From NCBI RefSeq assembly GCF_021442385.1, contig NZ_MUZA01000022.1, positions 29,719 to 93,718 on the forward strand: 64,000 bases of DNA. The letters are read 5' to 3'. The notes under the pieces are model-generated. The model did not search any database, was not told the DNA's origin, and worked only from the letters and a program-made list of their open reading frames with translations. Below, one piece after another: positions 18,909 through 27,432 of the stretch; positions within the stretch are counted from its first letter, which is position 1, and each line of letters starts with the position of its first letter. The position numbers and the translations under genes were made by a program. This DNA comes from Micromonospora sp. MH99 (GTDB taxonomy: Bacteria; Actinomycetota; Actinomycetes; Mycobacteriales; Micromonosporaceae).

Positions 18909-21257
18909 TCAGCTACGCACCTGCCACTGCTGGTTGGTGCCGCCGTTGCACGCCCAGAGGATGAGCTTCGTGCCGTTCGCCGTGGCGGCGCCGTTGGCGT
19001 CCAGGCACAGACCCGACTGCACGCCGGTGATCGTGCCGTTGGCGTTGATGTTCCACTGCTGGTTGGCCTGGCCGTTGCAGTCCCAGATCACCACTGTGGT
19101 GCCGTTGGCGGTGCCCTGACCCGAGGCGTCCAGGCACTTGGTGCCGTACACCATGAGCTGCCGGCTCGCCGTGTGGGTCCACCGCTGGTTGGCGGCGCCG
19201 CTGATGCAGTCCCAGAGCTGGGCCTGCGTCCCGTTGGTGGTGCTGGAATTGCCGATCTCGGCGCAGCGCCCGGACTGGACGCCGACGAGCTGGACATTCT
19301 GCGGGTTGGTGTTGCCGCCGCTCTGCACGCCGGCAGAGTTGATCACCGTCTGCGCGCCGGACGGCCAACTGCCGTTCGAGACCGTGACGTTGCCGTTGAC
19401 GACGTTGCCGCGGTCGCCGTTGGTCACGTTCGTGCTGCCGTTGGTCGACCAGTTGTTGGTGACCGTGAAGTTGCCCATGTTCTCGGCGTAGTAGTAGTTG
19501 GCGGTGGCCCAGGTGCCGGTGGAGGAGAACACGTTGTTGCGGGCGGTGTAGTAGCGCGAGCCCTCGTCGAAGTAGAGCCCGAACCAGCCGTTGGTCCGCA
19601 GGCAGTAGTTCTCGTTGATGGTTCCGCCCTGGTTCGCCGACAGCGTGTAGATGCACCCGCCGTCGGTCATCTGCTGCATCACGTCGTGGATGTAGTTGCC
19701 GATCACCTGGTTGTTGGCGGCGGTGGTGGCCGTCGAGTAGCGGGGCTGGTAGTTGTAGAGACCCCGGTTGGCGTAGTGGTTGCTGCCGCCGGCGTCGTTG
19801 GCGCCCCAGCCGTACCCGACCGAGAGGCCGGTGTACGGCATGTTGTAGACCTCGTTGTGCGAGACCAGCGCGGTGTTCACGTAGGTGGTCAGGATCGAGA
19901 CCACGCCGCGGTACTCCAGACCGAGGTCGTGCACCCGGTTGTTGCTGATCGTGATGTTCCGGTTGACCATCCGCTGGTCGCTGGGGTGGTGGGCGTCGGC
20001 ACGCACGCCGCCGACCACGATGCCGCCGGCCGAGTTGCGGGCGATCTCGGAGCGCGTGACCGTGATGTTGCTGGCTCCCAGGCCGACGCCGCTGGCGTGG
20101 GCGTTGGCGTCGTTGCCGATACCGATCGCCGTCTGCCCCAGGTTGACGAACTGCGAGTCGCTGAAGGCGATGGTGTTGGCTGCCGAGACCTGCACGGCGG
20201 CCGGCATCTGTGCCCAGCTCGGGCGGGTGGCCTCGAACAGCGGGCAGCCCTCCTGGCAGGAGGTCAGGGCGTCGGACGGACGGGCCCAGGTGCCGACGAT
20301 GTGCGCGCCGGTCTGCTGGTCGGCGAACCCGTTGCTGCTGCTCGGGCCGAGCCAGCTGGTGCCGGTGAAGGTGATCCCGCTGAACGAGATGTGGTGCGCG
20401 GGCGCGTCGTACGTGCCGCCCACGTTGACCAGGGACTGCAGTTGCGGCAGCTCCACGCTCACCGAGCTCATGCTCTGCCCGGCCAGCGGGATGTAGTTGA
20501 GCTGGCCGCTGCCGGGGTTGAGATACCACTCGCCCGGTGAGTCGAGGAACTCGTACGCGTTGGCCAGGTAGAACGGTCCGGCCCGGTGCGGGCGGGACAG
20601 GGTGTCGAAGCCGAACGTGTTGTTGTTCCAGGCCGGCTGCTGCATGGTCAGGAAGTTGCCGCTGATGCTCTGCACCGGCGAGTACCGGTCGGTGAACGAG
20701 CCGACGCTCTCCACCTCGACCCGGTTCTGGTTGCCGAGGTTGTTCAGGTAGCTCAGCGCGCTGTTGCTGAACCGCATGCCGCTCGTGGTGTAGGTGAAGT
20801 CGGCGCGGTTCACGGCCGTACGCGCCCGGGTGGCGACGGCGCCGTTGACGTAGAGCTGGCGGCTGTCGAGCCCGGCCGGGACGCTGGCCCGCCAGATGTT
20901 CTTTCCGGAGTCGACGAGCGACCACCCGGTGACCGCCCGGGCGCCGCTGATCGTCGGGCGGGCCGAGGCGGCGGCCCGCCAGATCACCTGGTAGCCGTTG
21001 GTGCCGGAGTCGGCGGCGGTCAGCCGCATCGGCGAGGTGAGCCGGTACACGCCGTCGGCCAGTTCCACGACGATGTCGCCGGACATCGAGCTGTTGAGCG
21101 TGCGTACCGCGGCCTGCGCGCCGGCCAGTGAGCACGGCTGGCTGGCGGAGCAGGTGCTGCCGCTGCCGGACGGGGACGCGTAGAGGGTGGTGGTCGCCGC
21201 GGAGGCCGGTGTGGCCGAGGCGGTCACGGCGACCAGGGCGGTTAGCGCTAACACCAT
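18909..21257 (-). CDS. Secreted right-handed beta-helix enzyme with RICIN domain
   Basis: This 782-residue exported protein starts MVLALTALVAVTASATPASA, a signal peptide without the usual basic residues. Residues 22-640 form a right-handed parallel beta-helix. The N-terminal part has LYASPSGSGSTCSASQPCSL and DIVVELADGVYRL. Later coils have ITISNNRVHDLG, VVSILTTYVNTALVSHNEVYN and TDGGCIYTLS. This layout resembles GH141-like and pectate-lyase-superfamily enzymes acting on fucosylated or pectic side chains. A ricin trefoil (about 655-782) with NQRW and NQQW repeats follows. The ATG at 21257 is 18 bases after the epimerase stop, so it is the last gene of the importer operon. A perfect operator palindrome sits in its codons 2-6. 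The reaction is not certain. Confidence 0.85.
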   Translation of the reverse strand: MVLALTALVAVTASATPASAATTTLYASPSGSGSTCSASQPCSLAGAQAAVRTLNSSMSGDIVVELADGVYRLTSPMRLTAADSGTNGYQVIWRAAASARPTISGARAVTGWSLVDSGKNIWRASVPAGLDSRQLYVNGAVATRARTAVNRADFTYTTSGMRFSNSALSYLNNLGNQNRVEVESVGSFTDRYSPVQSISGNFLTMQQPAWNNNTFGFDTLSRPHRAGPFYLANAYEFLDSPGEWYLNPGSGQLNYIPLAGQSMSSVSVELPQLQSLVNVGGTYDAPAHHISFSGITFTGTSWLGPSSSNGFADQQTGAHIVGTWARPSDALTSCQEGCPLFEATRPSWAQMPAAVQVSAANTIAFSDSQFVNLGQTAIGIGNDANAHASGVGLGASNITVTRSEIARNSAGGIVVGGVRADAHHPSDQRMVNRNITISNNRVHDLGLEYRGVVSILTTYVNTALVSHNEVYNMPYTGLSVGYGWGANDAGGSNHYANRGLYNYQPRYSTATTAANNQVIGNYIHDVMQQMTDGGCIYTLSANQGGTINENYCLRTNGWFGLYFDEGSRYYTARNNVFSSTGTWATANYYYAENMGNFTVTNNWSTNGSTNVTNGDRGNVVNGNVTVSNGSWPSGAQTVINSAGVQSGGNTNPQNVQLVGVQSGRCAEIGNSSTTNGTQAQLWDCISGAANQRWTHTASRQLMVYGTKCLDASGQGTANGTTVVIWDCNGQANQQWNINANGTITGVQSGLCLDANGAATANGTKLILWACNGGTNQQWQVRS
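21241..21252. promoter_or_regulatory. LacI-type operator inside the start of the beta-helix gene
   Basis: GTTAGCGCTAAC is a perfect palindrome (TGTTAGCGCTAACC on the minus strand) that overlaps codons 2-6 of the gene starting at 21257. A repressor here would act as a roadblock on transcripts entering from the importer operon or from a local promoter. Confidence 0.7.
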
Positions 21258-21274
21258 GGACGTGCCGACGCCGG

Positions 21275-22126
21275 TCAGGCGACGACCTTCCGTAGGTGGT
21301 GCAGGCCGTCGACGGCGAGGCGGTCCTGTGAGGGGGCCAGGGGCCGCCAGATCGACGCCGCGGTGGCGATTGTCGCGTTGTCGGCCGTGAACGACTCGAT
21401 GCAGACCGCGCCCTGGTAACCCGTGCCCCGCAGGACGGAGAAGAAACGGGGCCAGTCGAAGTGGTCCGCGCCGGGTGCGCCGCGGTCGGTGCCGCTGACC
21501 TGGACGTGCTTGATGTGCGGGCCCGCCAGCGCCAGGGCCGCGTAGGGGTCGGCCTCCTCGATGTTCATGTGGTACGTGTCGATCATGATTCCGACGCTCG
21601 GGGGCAGGCCGTCGATCGCCTCGATCGTCTGCTCGACGGTGTTGACCACGCTCGTCTCGTAGCGGTTCAGCGCCTCGACGCCGATGGTCACGCCGCACTC
21701 GCCGGCCCGGTCGGCGACGGGCGCGAGGGCCCGCCGGAAGTCGGCGTAGCAGGCCGCGCGGGCCGCCGCCGACATCCGCCAGGTGCGGCCGACCGACGCG
21801 TACACCGGGCCGCCGACACACGGGGCACCGACGGCCGCCGCGCTCGCCACACACCCCATGAGGTACGCGACCGTCGACTCGACGACGGCCGGCGTCGCAT
21901 CCACCAGGTCCCGCCCGGGCGGGGTCACCGCGCAGACCCCGGCCGCGACGAGGCCGTGCGCGGCCAGCAGGTCCCGCGTACGGACCGGATCCCAGTCGCC
22001 GGGCTGCTCGATCGGCAGTTCGACCGCGTCGAACCCGAAGGAGGCGATCCGCGGGATCAACCGGGCGAGGGCCTCGTCGTCGACCGGCGAGGCCCACACC
22101 CAGGGGTTGACGCCAATGGCGTACAC
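21275..22126 (-). CDS. Sugar isomerase/epimerase (tagatose 3-epimerase-like TIM barrel)
   Basis: This 283-residue cytoplasmic TIM-barrel protein belongs to the AP endonuclease 2/xylose isomerase-like family. Likely metal ligands are Glu in GVEALNRYE, Asp and His in IDTYHMNIEE, His in KHVQVSG and Glu in CIESF. GTDRGAPGADHFDW is characteristic of D-tagatose/D-allulose 3-epimerase relatives. It would interconvert ketohexoses or ketopentoses derived from the imported sugar. It starts at GTG 7 bases after the binding-protein stop, with GGAAGTAGG as ribosome-binding site. It lies between the importer genes and the beta-helix enzyme in one operon. The exact substrate is not evident. Confidence 0.88.
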   Translation of the reverse strand: MYAIGVNPWVWASPVDDEALARLIPRIASFGFDAVELPIEQPGDWDPVRTRDLLAAHGLVAAGVCAVTPPGRDLVDATPAVVESTVAYLMGCVASAAAVGAPCVGGPVYASVGRTWRMSAAARAACYADFRRALAPVADRAGECGVTIGVEALNRYETSVVNTVEQTIEAIDGLPPSVGIMIDTYHMNIEEADPYAALALAGPHIKHVQVSGTDRGAPGADHFDWPRFFSVLRGTGYQGAVCIESFTADNATIATAASIWRPLAPSQDRLAVDGLHHLRKVVA

Positions 22127-22132
22127 CGCAAC

Positions 22133-23317
22133 CTACTTCCAGCGCTGCGGGTAGCCGGGCAGGTCACGGCAGCCGCACATCGCGTAGTGCAGCGGCGGCA
22201 TGCTCGCGTCGAGGTACTGGTCCAGGTTCTCCTGGGTGACCGTGGGCTGCGGCAGCTTCCACGGGTTGGAGACCTGGGTTCCGTCGAGGATGTTCAGCGC
22301 GGCGATGATCGGCGTCCGCCACTGGTACGTCGGGTAGGTCGGCGCGATGGCGGTCAGCTTCTTGTCCTTCCACAGCTTCAGGAAGTCGAGCTGGTCCTCG
22401 CCGTTCATCGGCGGTACGGGCTTGCCGGCGTCCTGGAACGCTTCGACCGCCGCCACGGCTACCGCTCCGGCGTCCATCCAGACGCCGTCGATCGTGCCGT
22501 ACCGCTGGATGTAGTCGTTGACGATCTTCTTGGTCTTGGCCGGGTCGCCGTCGGTGAACTCCACGCCGACGACGTCGACCTTCGCCTTGTCCAGCGCGAT
22601 CTTCGCGGCGGACCAGCGGGTCTCCAGCACGTCGACGCCGGGCAGGATGCGCAGGGCCAGCAGCTTTCCGCCGGGCTTCATCTTCTGGCTGACGAACTCC
22701 GCGCCCACGTGGCCGAAGCCGTAGCCGCCCACCGGGTTGATGAAGGTCACCGGGCAGGTGGTGTTGACCCCCCGGTCGAAGACGACCACCGGAAGGCCGG
22801 CCTGGCAGGCGGCCTCGACGGCCGGGGTGAGCGTGGCGGTGGTGTTCGGCGAGACGATGAGGGCGTCGCACTTCTTGCCGAGCAGGTCGTTGATGTCGGC
22901 GATCTGCTTCTGGTCCTTGCCCTCGGCGTCGACGTGCACGAACTCGCTGATCCGGCTCCGCTGCGCCTCGACCTCGGCCTGCATGGTCTTGAACCCGACC
23001 TGCCGCCAGGGGTTGTTCAGCGCCGCGTTGGAGAAGCAGATCTTGTGCTTGCCGGGCTTCTTGAACTTGGCGGTGTCCACCATCTTCGGGTTGAGCACCT
23101 GCTCCCACGGCTTGTCGGCCGGGCCGGTGGGGGCGGCGTCGAGCAGGGCCAACTCGTTGTCGTAGTCGGCCTGCACGAAGAACTTGGACTGCTCCCCGGT
23201 GCCCGAACCGGCCGCCGCGGAGGCGGTGCCCGACGGTGACGCCGTCGGCTCGTCGGTGGCGCATCCCGCGAGCACCAGGAGGCTCGCCGCGGCCAGGGCG
23301 GTCATGGATCGTCTCAT
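22133..23317 (-). CDS. Sugar-binding lipoprotein (RbsB/YtfQ type)
   Basis: This 394-residue extracellular binding protein has a lipobox VLAGC (Cys19), a Ser/Gly/Ala-rich tether to about residue 45 and a type-I binding fold. KICFSNAALNNPWRQVGFKTM opens the first domain. CDALIVSPNTTATLTPAV and LPVVVFDRGVNTTCPVTFINP follow, and the hinge region leads to GVWMDAGAVAVAAVEAF. The extra C-terminal CGCRDLPGYPQRW carries two cysteines that may pair. AAAGGTGA precedes the ATG. It is the fourth gene of an operon with a tandem ATPase and two different permeases, the arrangement of the YtfQRT-YjfF galactofuranose system. A furanose or modified hexose ligand is a reasonable guess. Confidence 0.9.
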   Translation of the reverse strand: MRRSMTALAAASLLVLAGCATDEPTASPSGTASAAAGSGTGEQSKFFVQADYDNELALLDAAPTGPADKPWEQVLNPKMVDTAKFKKPGKHKICFSNAALNNPWRQVGFKTMQAEVEAQRSRISEFVHVDAEGKDQKQIADINDLLGKKCDALIVSPNTTATLTPAVEAACQAGLPVVVFDRGVNTTCPVTFINPVGGYGFGHVGAEFVSQKMKPGGKLLALRILPGVDVLETRWSAAKIALDKAKVDVVGVEFTDGDPAKTKKIVNDYIQRYGTIDGVWMDAGAVAVAAVEAFQDAGKPVPPMNGEDQLDFLKLWKDKKLTAIAPTYPTYQWRTPIIAALNILDGTQVSNPWKLPQPTVTQENLDQYLDASMPPLHYAMCGCRDLPGYPQRWK

Positions 23318-23327
23318 CGAATCACCT

Positions 23328-24305
23328 TTATCTGGAGGAGGAGGAACGCAGGGACGAGACCGCCACGGCGAGCAGGATGATCACGCCCTGGACGGTCGAT
23401 CTGAGGGCACCGGAGACGCCGGTGAAGTTCATCAGCGCGAAGAGCGTCTCGAGGGTCAGGGCACCGAGCATCGCCCCGACGACCGAGCCACGGCCCCCAC
23501 CGAGGGCGACCCCGCCGAGCACGACCGCGGTGATCGCCCCGAACTCCAGCCCGACGCCGGCCTGGAACGACACACCGCTGTACCCGCCCAGAAGGATCGC
23601 CGCGACCGCCGCCGCGAGGCCGCTGAGCATGAACGCGATCGTCTTGGTGCGCGCGACCCGCACGCCGCTCAGCTCCGCGGTGCGCGGATTGTCCCCGACC
23701 GCGACCAGCGTGCGACCGAAGTCGGAGCGCGTCAGCACGACGGCGATCGCCGCGACGACCACCAGGACGAGCAGCGCGTACGGAATGCGGCCCAGCAGCG
23801 GCACGTCCTCGATGGCCCGTCGGCCGAAGCGGCGGAACTCCTCGGAGAGCCCGCCCTTCGGAGCGCCGTCGGACCACAGGTACACGGCGCCGACGAGGAT
23901 CAGGAACATGCCGAGGGTCGTGATGAAGGACGGCACCCGCAGCACCGTCGTGACCAGACCGTTGACCAGCCCGACGAGCGCGCCGCCGACGAGCAGCAGC
24001 GCGACCACCGGCCAGGTGTGCGACGGATCGCTGTCGATGAGCCGGGCGGCGACGACGACCTGCGCCGTGACCAGGGAGCCGACGGAGAGGTCGAACTCCC
24101 CGCAGACGATCACGAAGTACTGACCGGCGGCGAGCAGGATGATCGGCGCGGAGCGCCCGAGGAACGACATCAGCGACGACGGCGCGAGGAAGTCGGGCTG
24201 GACGAACGCCACGAGGATCAGCAGCACCACCAGGAGCGCGACGATCGGCGCGATCCCGTCGGTGCGGATCCGCAGCGGCAGCGGACGACGTTCGGCGACC
24301 CGCAT
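23328..24305 (-). CDS. Sugar ABC transporter permease, second subunit (YjfF-like)
   Basis: This 325-residue RbsC-family permease has about eight to ten hydrophobic helices. Family motifs are QYFVIVCGEFDLSVGSL, RVPSFITTLGMFLI and GDNPRTAELSGVRV, with AVVLGGVALGGGRGSVVGA near the end. It pairs with the permease encoded just upstream, 2 bases away. Two non-identical permeases in one importer are typical of YtfT/YjfF pairs, while RbsC systems use a homodimer. Confidence 0.9.
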   Translation of the reverse strand: MRVAERRPLPLRIRTDGIAPIVALLVVLLILVAFVQPDFLAPSSLMSFLGRSAPIILLAAGQYFVIVCGEFDLSVGSLVTAQVVVAARLIDSDPSHTWPVVALLLVGGALVGLVNGLVTTVLRVPSFITTLGMFLILVGAVYLWSDGAPKGGLSEEFRRFGRRAIEDVPLLGRIPYALLVLVVVAAIAVVLTRSDFGRTLVAVGDNPRTAELSGVRVARTKTIAFMLSGLAAAVAAILLGGYSGVSFQAGVGLEFGAITAVVLGGVALGGGRGSVVGAMLGALTLETLFALMNFTGVSGALRSTVQGVIILLAVAVSSLRSSSSR

Positions 24306-24307
24306 GG

Positions 24308-25282
24308 TCAGGACCCCGCCTTTCGCATGGCCCGTCGGGCGTAGACGGCGACCGCGGCGATGATGATCACGCCGCGGATCACCTGCTTGAAGAACGCGTC
24401 AACCTCGAGCTGGTTGAACACCGCGTCGATGCTGGCGAGCAGCAGCACGCCCCCGACCGTGCCGAGCACTCCCCCGCGCCCACCCGCGAGGGCGGTGCCG
24501 CCGAGGACCACCGCGGCGATCGACTCCAGGTCGTAGAGCCCCTCGGTGCCCACCCGGGGGGCGCCGGAGCCGAGTCGACTGGCCAGATAGACGCCGGCCA
24601 GGCCGGCGCAGAGGGAACACAACACGTGGGCGGTGATGAGGACCCGGTCGTTGCGGACGCCGGAGAGCCGGGCGACCTCCGGGTCGCCGCCGACCGCTAC
24701 CAGGTGGTGACCGAAGCGGGTACGCGACAGGGCGAACCAGGCCGCCGCGGTCACCGCGAGCAGCAGCAGGAAGGACACCGGGACCGGCCCGATCCGCTGG
24801 TACCCGAGAGTCCGCACGAGAGCCGGCGCACTCTCGCCGGCCGGACCGTCGTAACCGTTGTCGAGGTAGCCCTTGAGCAGCAACCCGACGCCGAGGGTCG
24901 CAATGAACGCGTTGATCCGCAGTTTGGTGACGAGCACGCCGTTGAGCAGCCCGATCGCGGCGCTGACCGCGAGCGCCAGCCCGATCGCCGGGAGCAACGC
25001 GCCGTCGCTGCCGTTCATCGCCTCGGCCGCCACGAGGGTGCTCAGGCTGATCACGTACGCCACGGAGAGGTCGAGCGAACCGCCGAGAATGACCAGGGTC
25101 TGCCCGACGGCGACGAGCCCGAGGCCGGCGGCGACGTGCAGCAGACTCACCGTCGTCGACTGGTTGAAGAGCTGGCCGCCGTCGAGCATGACGACCAGCC
25201 AGCCGATGACCAGGGTGAGGGCCAGGGCCACGAACACGCCCGGCACGGCATGCCGGGCCGGACGAAGCGACAGGGCGGTCAC
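24308..25282 (-). CDS. Sugar ABC transporter permease, first subunit (YtfT-like)
   Basis: This 324-residue RbsC-family permease shows GQTLVILGGSLDLSVAYVIS, RINAFIATLGVGLLL, GGDPEVARLSGVRN and AVVLGGTALAGGRGGVLGT. It starts at GTG 25282. The start lies at the edge of a 60-bp tandem repeat whose end supplies the GGAG ribosome-binding sequence. The gene is separated from the ATPase stop by that repeat and followed directly by the partner permease. Confidence 0.9.
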   Translation of the reverse strand: MTALSLRPARHAVPGVFVALALTLVIGWLVVMLDGGQLFNQSTTVSLLHVAAGLGLVAVGQTLVILGGSLDLSVAYVISLSTLVAAEAMNGSDGALLPAIGLALAVSAAIGLLNGVLVTKLRINAFIATLGVGLLLKGYLDNGYDGPAGESAPALVRTLGYQRIGPVPVSFLLLLAVTAAAWFALSRTRFGHHLVAVGGDPEVARLSGVRNDRVLITAHVLCSLCAGLAGVYLASRLGSGAPRVGTEGLYDLESIAAVVLGGTALAGGRGGVLGTVGGVLLLASIDAVFNQLEVDAFFKQVIRGVIIIAAVAVYARRAMRKAGS

Positions 25283-25400
25283 GGAGCTTTCTCCATTCGC
25301 GACTGCGGGGCTCGCAAACCCGGCTCACTCCTCGCGCTCATCGGGGCTGTCTCCATTCGCGACTGCGGGGCCTGCAGGACCGGCTCATTTCTCGCGCTCA
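25281..25400. repeat. Two tandem copies of a 60-bp repeat
   Basis: Units 25281-25340 and 25341-25400 are nearly identical. The core TCTCCATTCGCGACTGCGGG occurs at 25290 and 25350 and CTCGCGCTCA ends both. Differences cluster in a short central stretch and at the outer edge. Read on the minus strand, each unit could encode a peptide containing SARxEPxLxAPQSRME, and 60 bp keeps frame. The repeat overlaps the ATPase stop at one end and the permease start at the other. Confidence 0.85.
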
Positions 25401-26909
25401 CGCGGCGGCCTCCCGGACGGCGCCGACCGCGAGGGCGACGACGTCCTCCTCGGTCGCGCCGGCCGGCAGCTCGCCCGCGATCCGGCCGTCGCGCAGGACG
25501 ACTATCCGGTCGCTCATGCCGAGCAGCTCCGGCAGCTCGGACGAGATCATCAGAACCGCCGCGCCGTCGGTCGCGAGGCGGCGGACGAGATCGTGGATGG
25601 CCGACTTCGCGCCCACGTCGATGCCCCGGGTCGGCTCGTCGAAGAGCAGGATCCGTGGTGTCAGCGCGAGCCATCGGGCCAGGACGACCTTCTGCTGGTT
25701 GCCGCCGGAGAGGAAGCGGATCTCCTGGTCGTCGCCGGCGGCACGGACCTCCACGGCGTCGAGCAGCTCACGCACCCGTGCGGTGCGGGCGGCGCGACCG
25801 GACCGTGCCGCGAACACGGCCCGGCTGGCGAGCAGAGCATTGTCCAGCACCGACTGCCGGGCCACGATGCCCTCACCCTTGCGGTCCTCGGTGACGTACG
25901 CGATGCCCGCCCGCATCGCGGCACGCGGCGAGCGCAGCCGCACCGGCTCGCCGTCGAGCTCGACGTCACCGGTCGTGAACGGGGCCACCCCGAAGAGCGC
26001 ACGGGCCAGCGCCGATCGTCCCGAACCCTGCAGGCCGCCGACGCCGAGCACCTCGCCGGCGCGCAACTCGAGGTCCACCCCCCGCAGCTTCCGGTTGCCC
26101 CCGCCGCGGACGGTGAGTCGCACCGGCCCACGGTCGGCGGGGTCGGCCCGCTGCGGGTAGTAGTTGGACAGCTCACGGCCGACCATGTGCCGCACCAGCT
26201 CGTCCGTGTTGGTCCGCGCGGTGTCCACGGTCGTCACCCGGCGGCCGTCCTTGAGAACCGTGATCCGGCTGGACAGGTCGAAGACCTCGGTCAGCCGGTG
26301 CGAGACGTAGAGAAGGCCGATGCCGCGTTCCTGCAGCCGGCGGACCAGCCCGTAGAGCAGCTCGACCTCCTGGTCTGCCAGCGCGGCGGTCGGCTCGTCC
26401 ATGATGAGCAGCCGCGCGTCCAGAGCGAGCGCCTTGGCGATCTCGACGACCTGCTGCTGAGCGACGCCGAGCTGCCCCACCCGGGAGTCGGCCGGCAGCG
26501 CGGTCTCCCCGATCGAGGCGAGCAGGCGCCGGGTGCGGTCCAGCATCTCGCGGCGGTCGACCAGCCCGCGGCGGACCGGTTCGTGACCCAGGTAGACGTT
26601 CTCCGCGACAGTGCGCTCGGGCAGGAGGTTGAACTCCTGGTGGATGATGCCGACGCCGGCCCGCTGCGCGTCGCGGGGGCCGTGGAACACGCGCGGTTGA
26701 CCGGCGAACTCGACGGTGCCCTCGTCCGGGGAGTATCCACCCGAGACGATCTTCATAAGCGTCGACTTTCCGGCGCCGTTCTCACCGACGACCGCGTGGA
26801 CCTCGCCCGGTGCCACGTCGAGGTCGACGCCGTCGAGGACGCGCACCCCGAGAAACGACTTGCCGATGCCCCGCAGGGCCAGCAGCGGCGCCGGTTGTGG
26901 ATCTGCCAT
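25398..26909 (-). CDS. Sugar ABC transporter ATPase, tandem NBD (RbsA/YtfR type)
   Basis: This 503-residue cytoplasmic ATPase has two fused nucleotide-binding domains. The first (about 10-245) has Walker A GENGAGKST, Q-loop HQEFNLLPE and Walker B LLIMDEPTAAL; its signature is degenerate (QLGVAQQQ). The second (about 265-500) has an altered Walker A, GLQGSGRSA, with Arg in place of the Lys, but an intact LSGGNQQK signature and DEPTRGIDVGAK. This asymmetry is normal for RbsA-type proteins, where only one site hydrolyses ATP efficiently. It is the first gene of a six-gene operon (ATPase, two permeases, binding protein, epimerase, beta-helix enzyme). AAGGG lies upstream of the ATG. Confidence 0.94.
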   Translation of the reverse strand: MADPQPAPLLALRGIGKSFLGVRVLDGVDLDVAPGEVHAVVGENGAGKSTLMKIVSGGYSPDEGTVEFAGQPRVFHGPRDAQRAGVGIIHQEFNLLPERTVAENVYLGHEPVRRGLVDRREMLDRTRRLLASIGETALPADSRVGQLGVAQQQVVEIAKALALDARLLIMDEPTAALADQEVELLYGLVRRLQERGIGLLYVSHRLTEVFDLSSRITVLKDGRRVTTVDTARTNTDELVRHMVGRELSNYYPQRADPADRGPVRLTVRGGGNRKLRGVDLELRAGEVLGVGGLQGSGRSALARALFGVAPFTTGDVELDGEPVRLRSPRAAMRAGIAYVTEDRKGEGIVARQSVLDNALLASRAVFAARSGRAARTARVRELLDAVEVRAAGDDQEIRFLSGGNQQKVVLARWLALTPRILLFDEPTRGIDVGAKSAIHDLVRRLATDGAAVLMISSELPELLGMSDRIVVLRDGRIAGELPAGATEEDVVALAVGAVREAAA

Positions 26910-27033
26910 CCCGATAGCCCTTACAGATAGTAGTCATCGATGAGATCCGTACACCGGCCGGTAGGCCGTTCGATGCGCTGAGCGACGCACTTTCGCAGGT
27001 CTCAGCGGAACTTGCGTTTTTATGGTGCAAACA

Positions 27034-27053
27034 TTTCCTTGACATCGAGGAAA
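27034..27053. promoter_or_regulatory. Inverted repeat TTTCCT-N8-AGGAAA
   Basis: A 6+8+6 inverted repeat encloses TTGACA (27039-27044). It lies about 125 bases before the importer ATPase start and may bind its regulator. No partner protein can be named. Confidence 0.35.
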
Positions 27054-27185
27054 CATCACACGTATGAAGATAGATGTTTGGATGCGGGTCCGCAATCCTC
27101 GATCTGCGGCGACTGGCAGGCCCGGCACTCGATCGGCGCGAGTGTTGGCTCGGGCACGTCAGGCCCGAGCACCCCTACTGGGGAG

Positions 27186-27238
27186 TAACATCCGACGCTC
27201 GACGTTACATTGACACCCATCGATCAATAGCTCATCCT
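27186..27238 (+). promoter_or_regulatory. Promoter candidate with upstream inverted repeat
   Basis: GTAAC-N14-GTTAC (27186-27208) directly abuts TTGACA (27210-27215), which is 17 bp before CATCCT (27233-27238). This is the best promoter candidate for the gene at 27433, giving a leader of about 190 bases. Confidence 0.4.
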
Positions 27239-27432
27239 GACCTCGCAGACCATGGACGAGATCACAGCCCACGTCACGCTGTGTGACGTCCTGCGGGGCT
27301 GACTGCCGTTTCGGCGGACGGCACGACGACCGCGACCAGCACACCCGTGGCCCACGCGCGCCCAGGCACAACCTGGCGCGTGCCGGACCCGTGCTCGCAA
27401 TCGGAGTTGCCCGCCCAGACCTAGGAGACGGC

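Larger units (their letters stand above)
26910..27432. other. 523-base divergent region
   Basis: Separates the leftward importer operon from the rightward ThuA/dehydrogenase gene. It is more AT-rich than its surroundings and contains two inverted repeats (27034-27053 and 27186-27208) and a forward promoter candidate at 27210-27238. No gene is supported. The TGTTAnCGnTAACA operator is absent. Confidence 0.5.

Noticed and set aside
21258..22097. Extension of the beta-helix protein upstream to 22097
   Set aside because: This stretch is out-of-frame reading of the epimerase gene and would bury the signal peptide. The ATG at 21257 gives a normal secreted protein.
25281..25400. Small gene encoded by the 60-bp tandem repeat
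   Set aside because: A frame exists, but the peptide is repeat-derived and overlaps the ATPase stop and the permease start. A dispersed element contributing a ribosome-binding site is the simpler reading.
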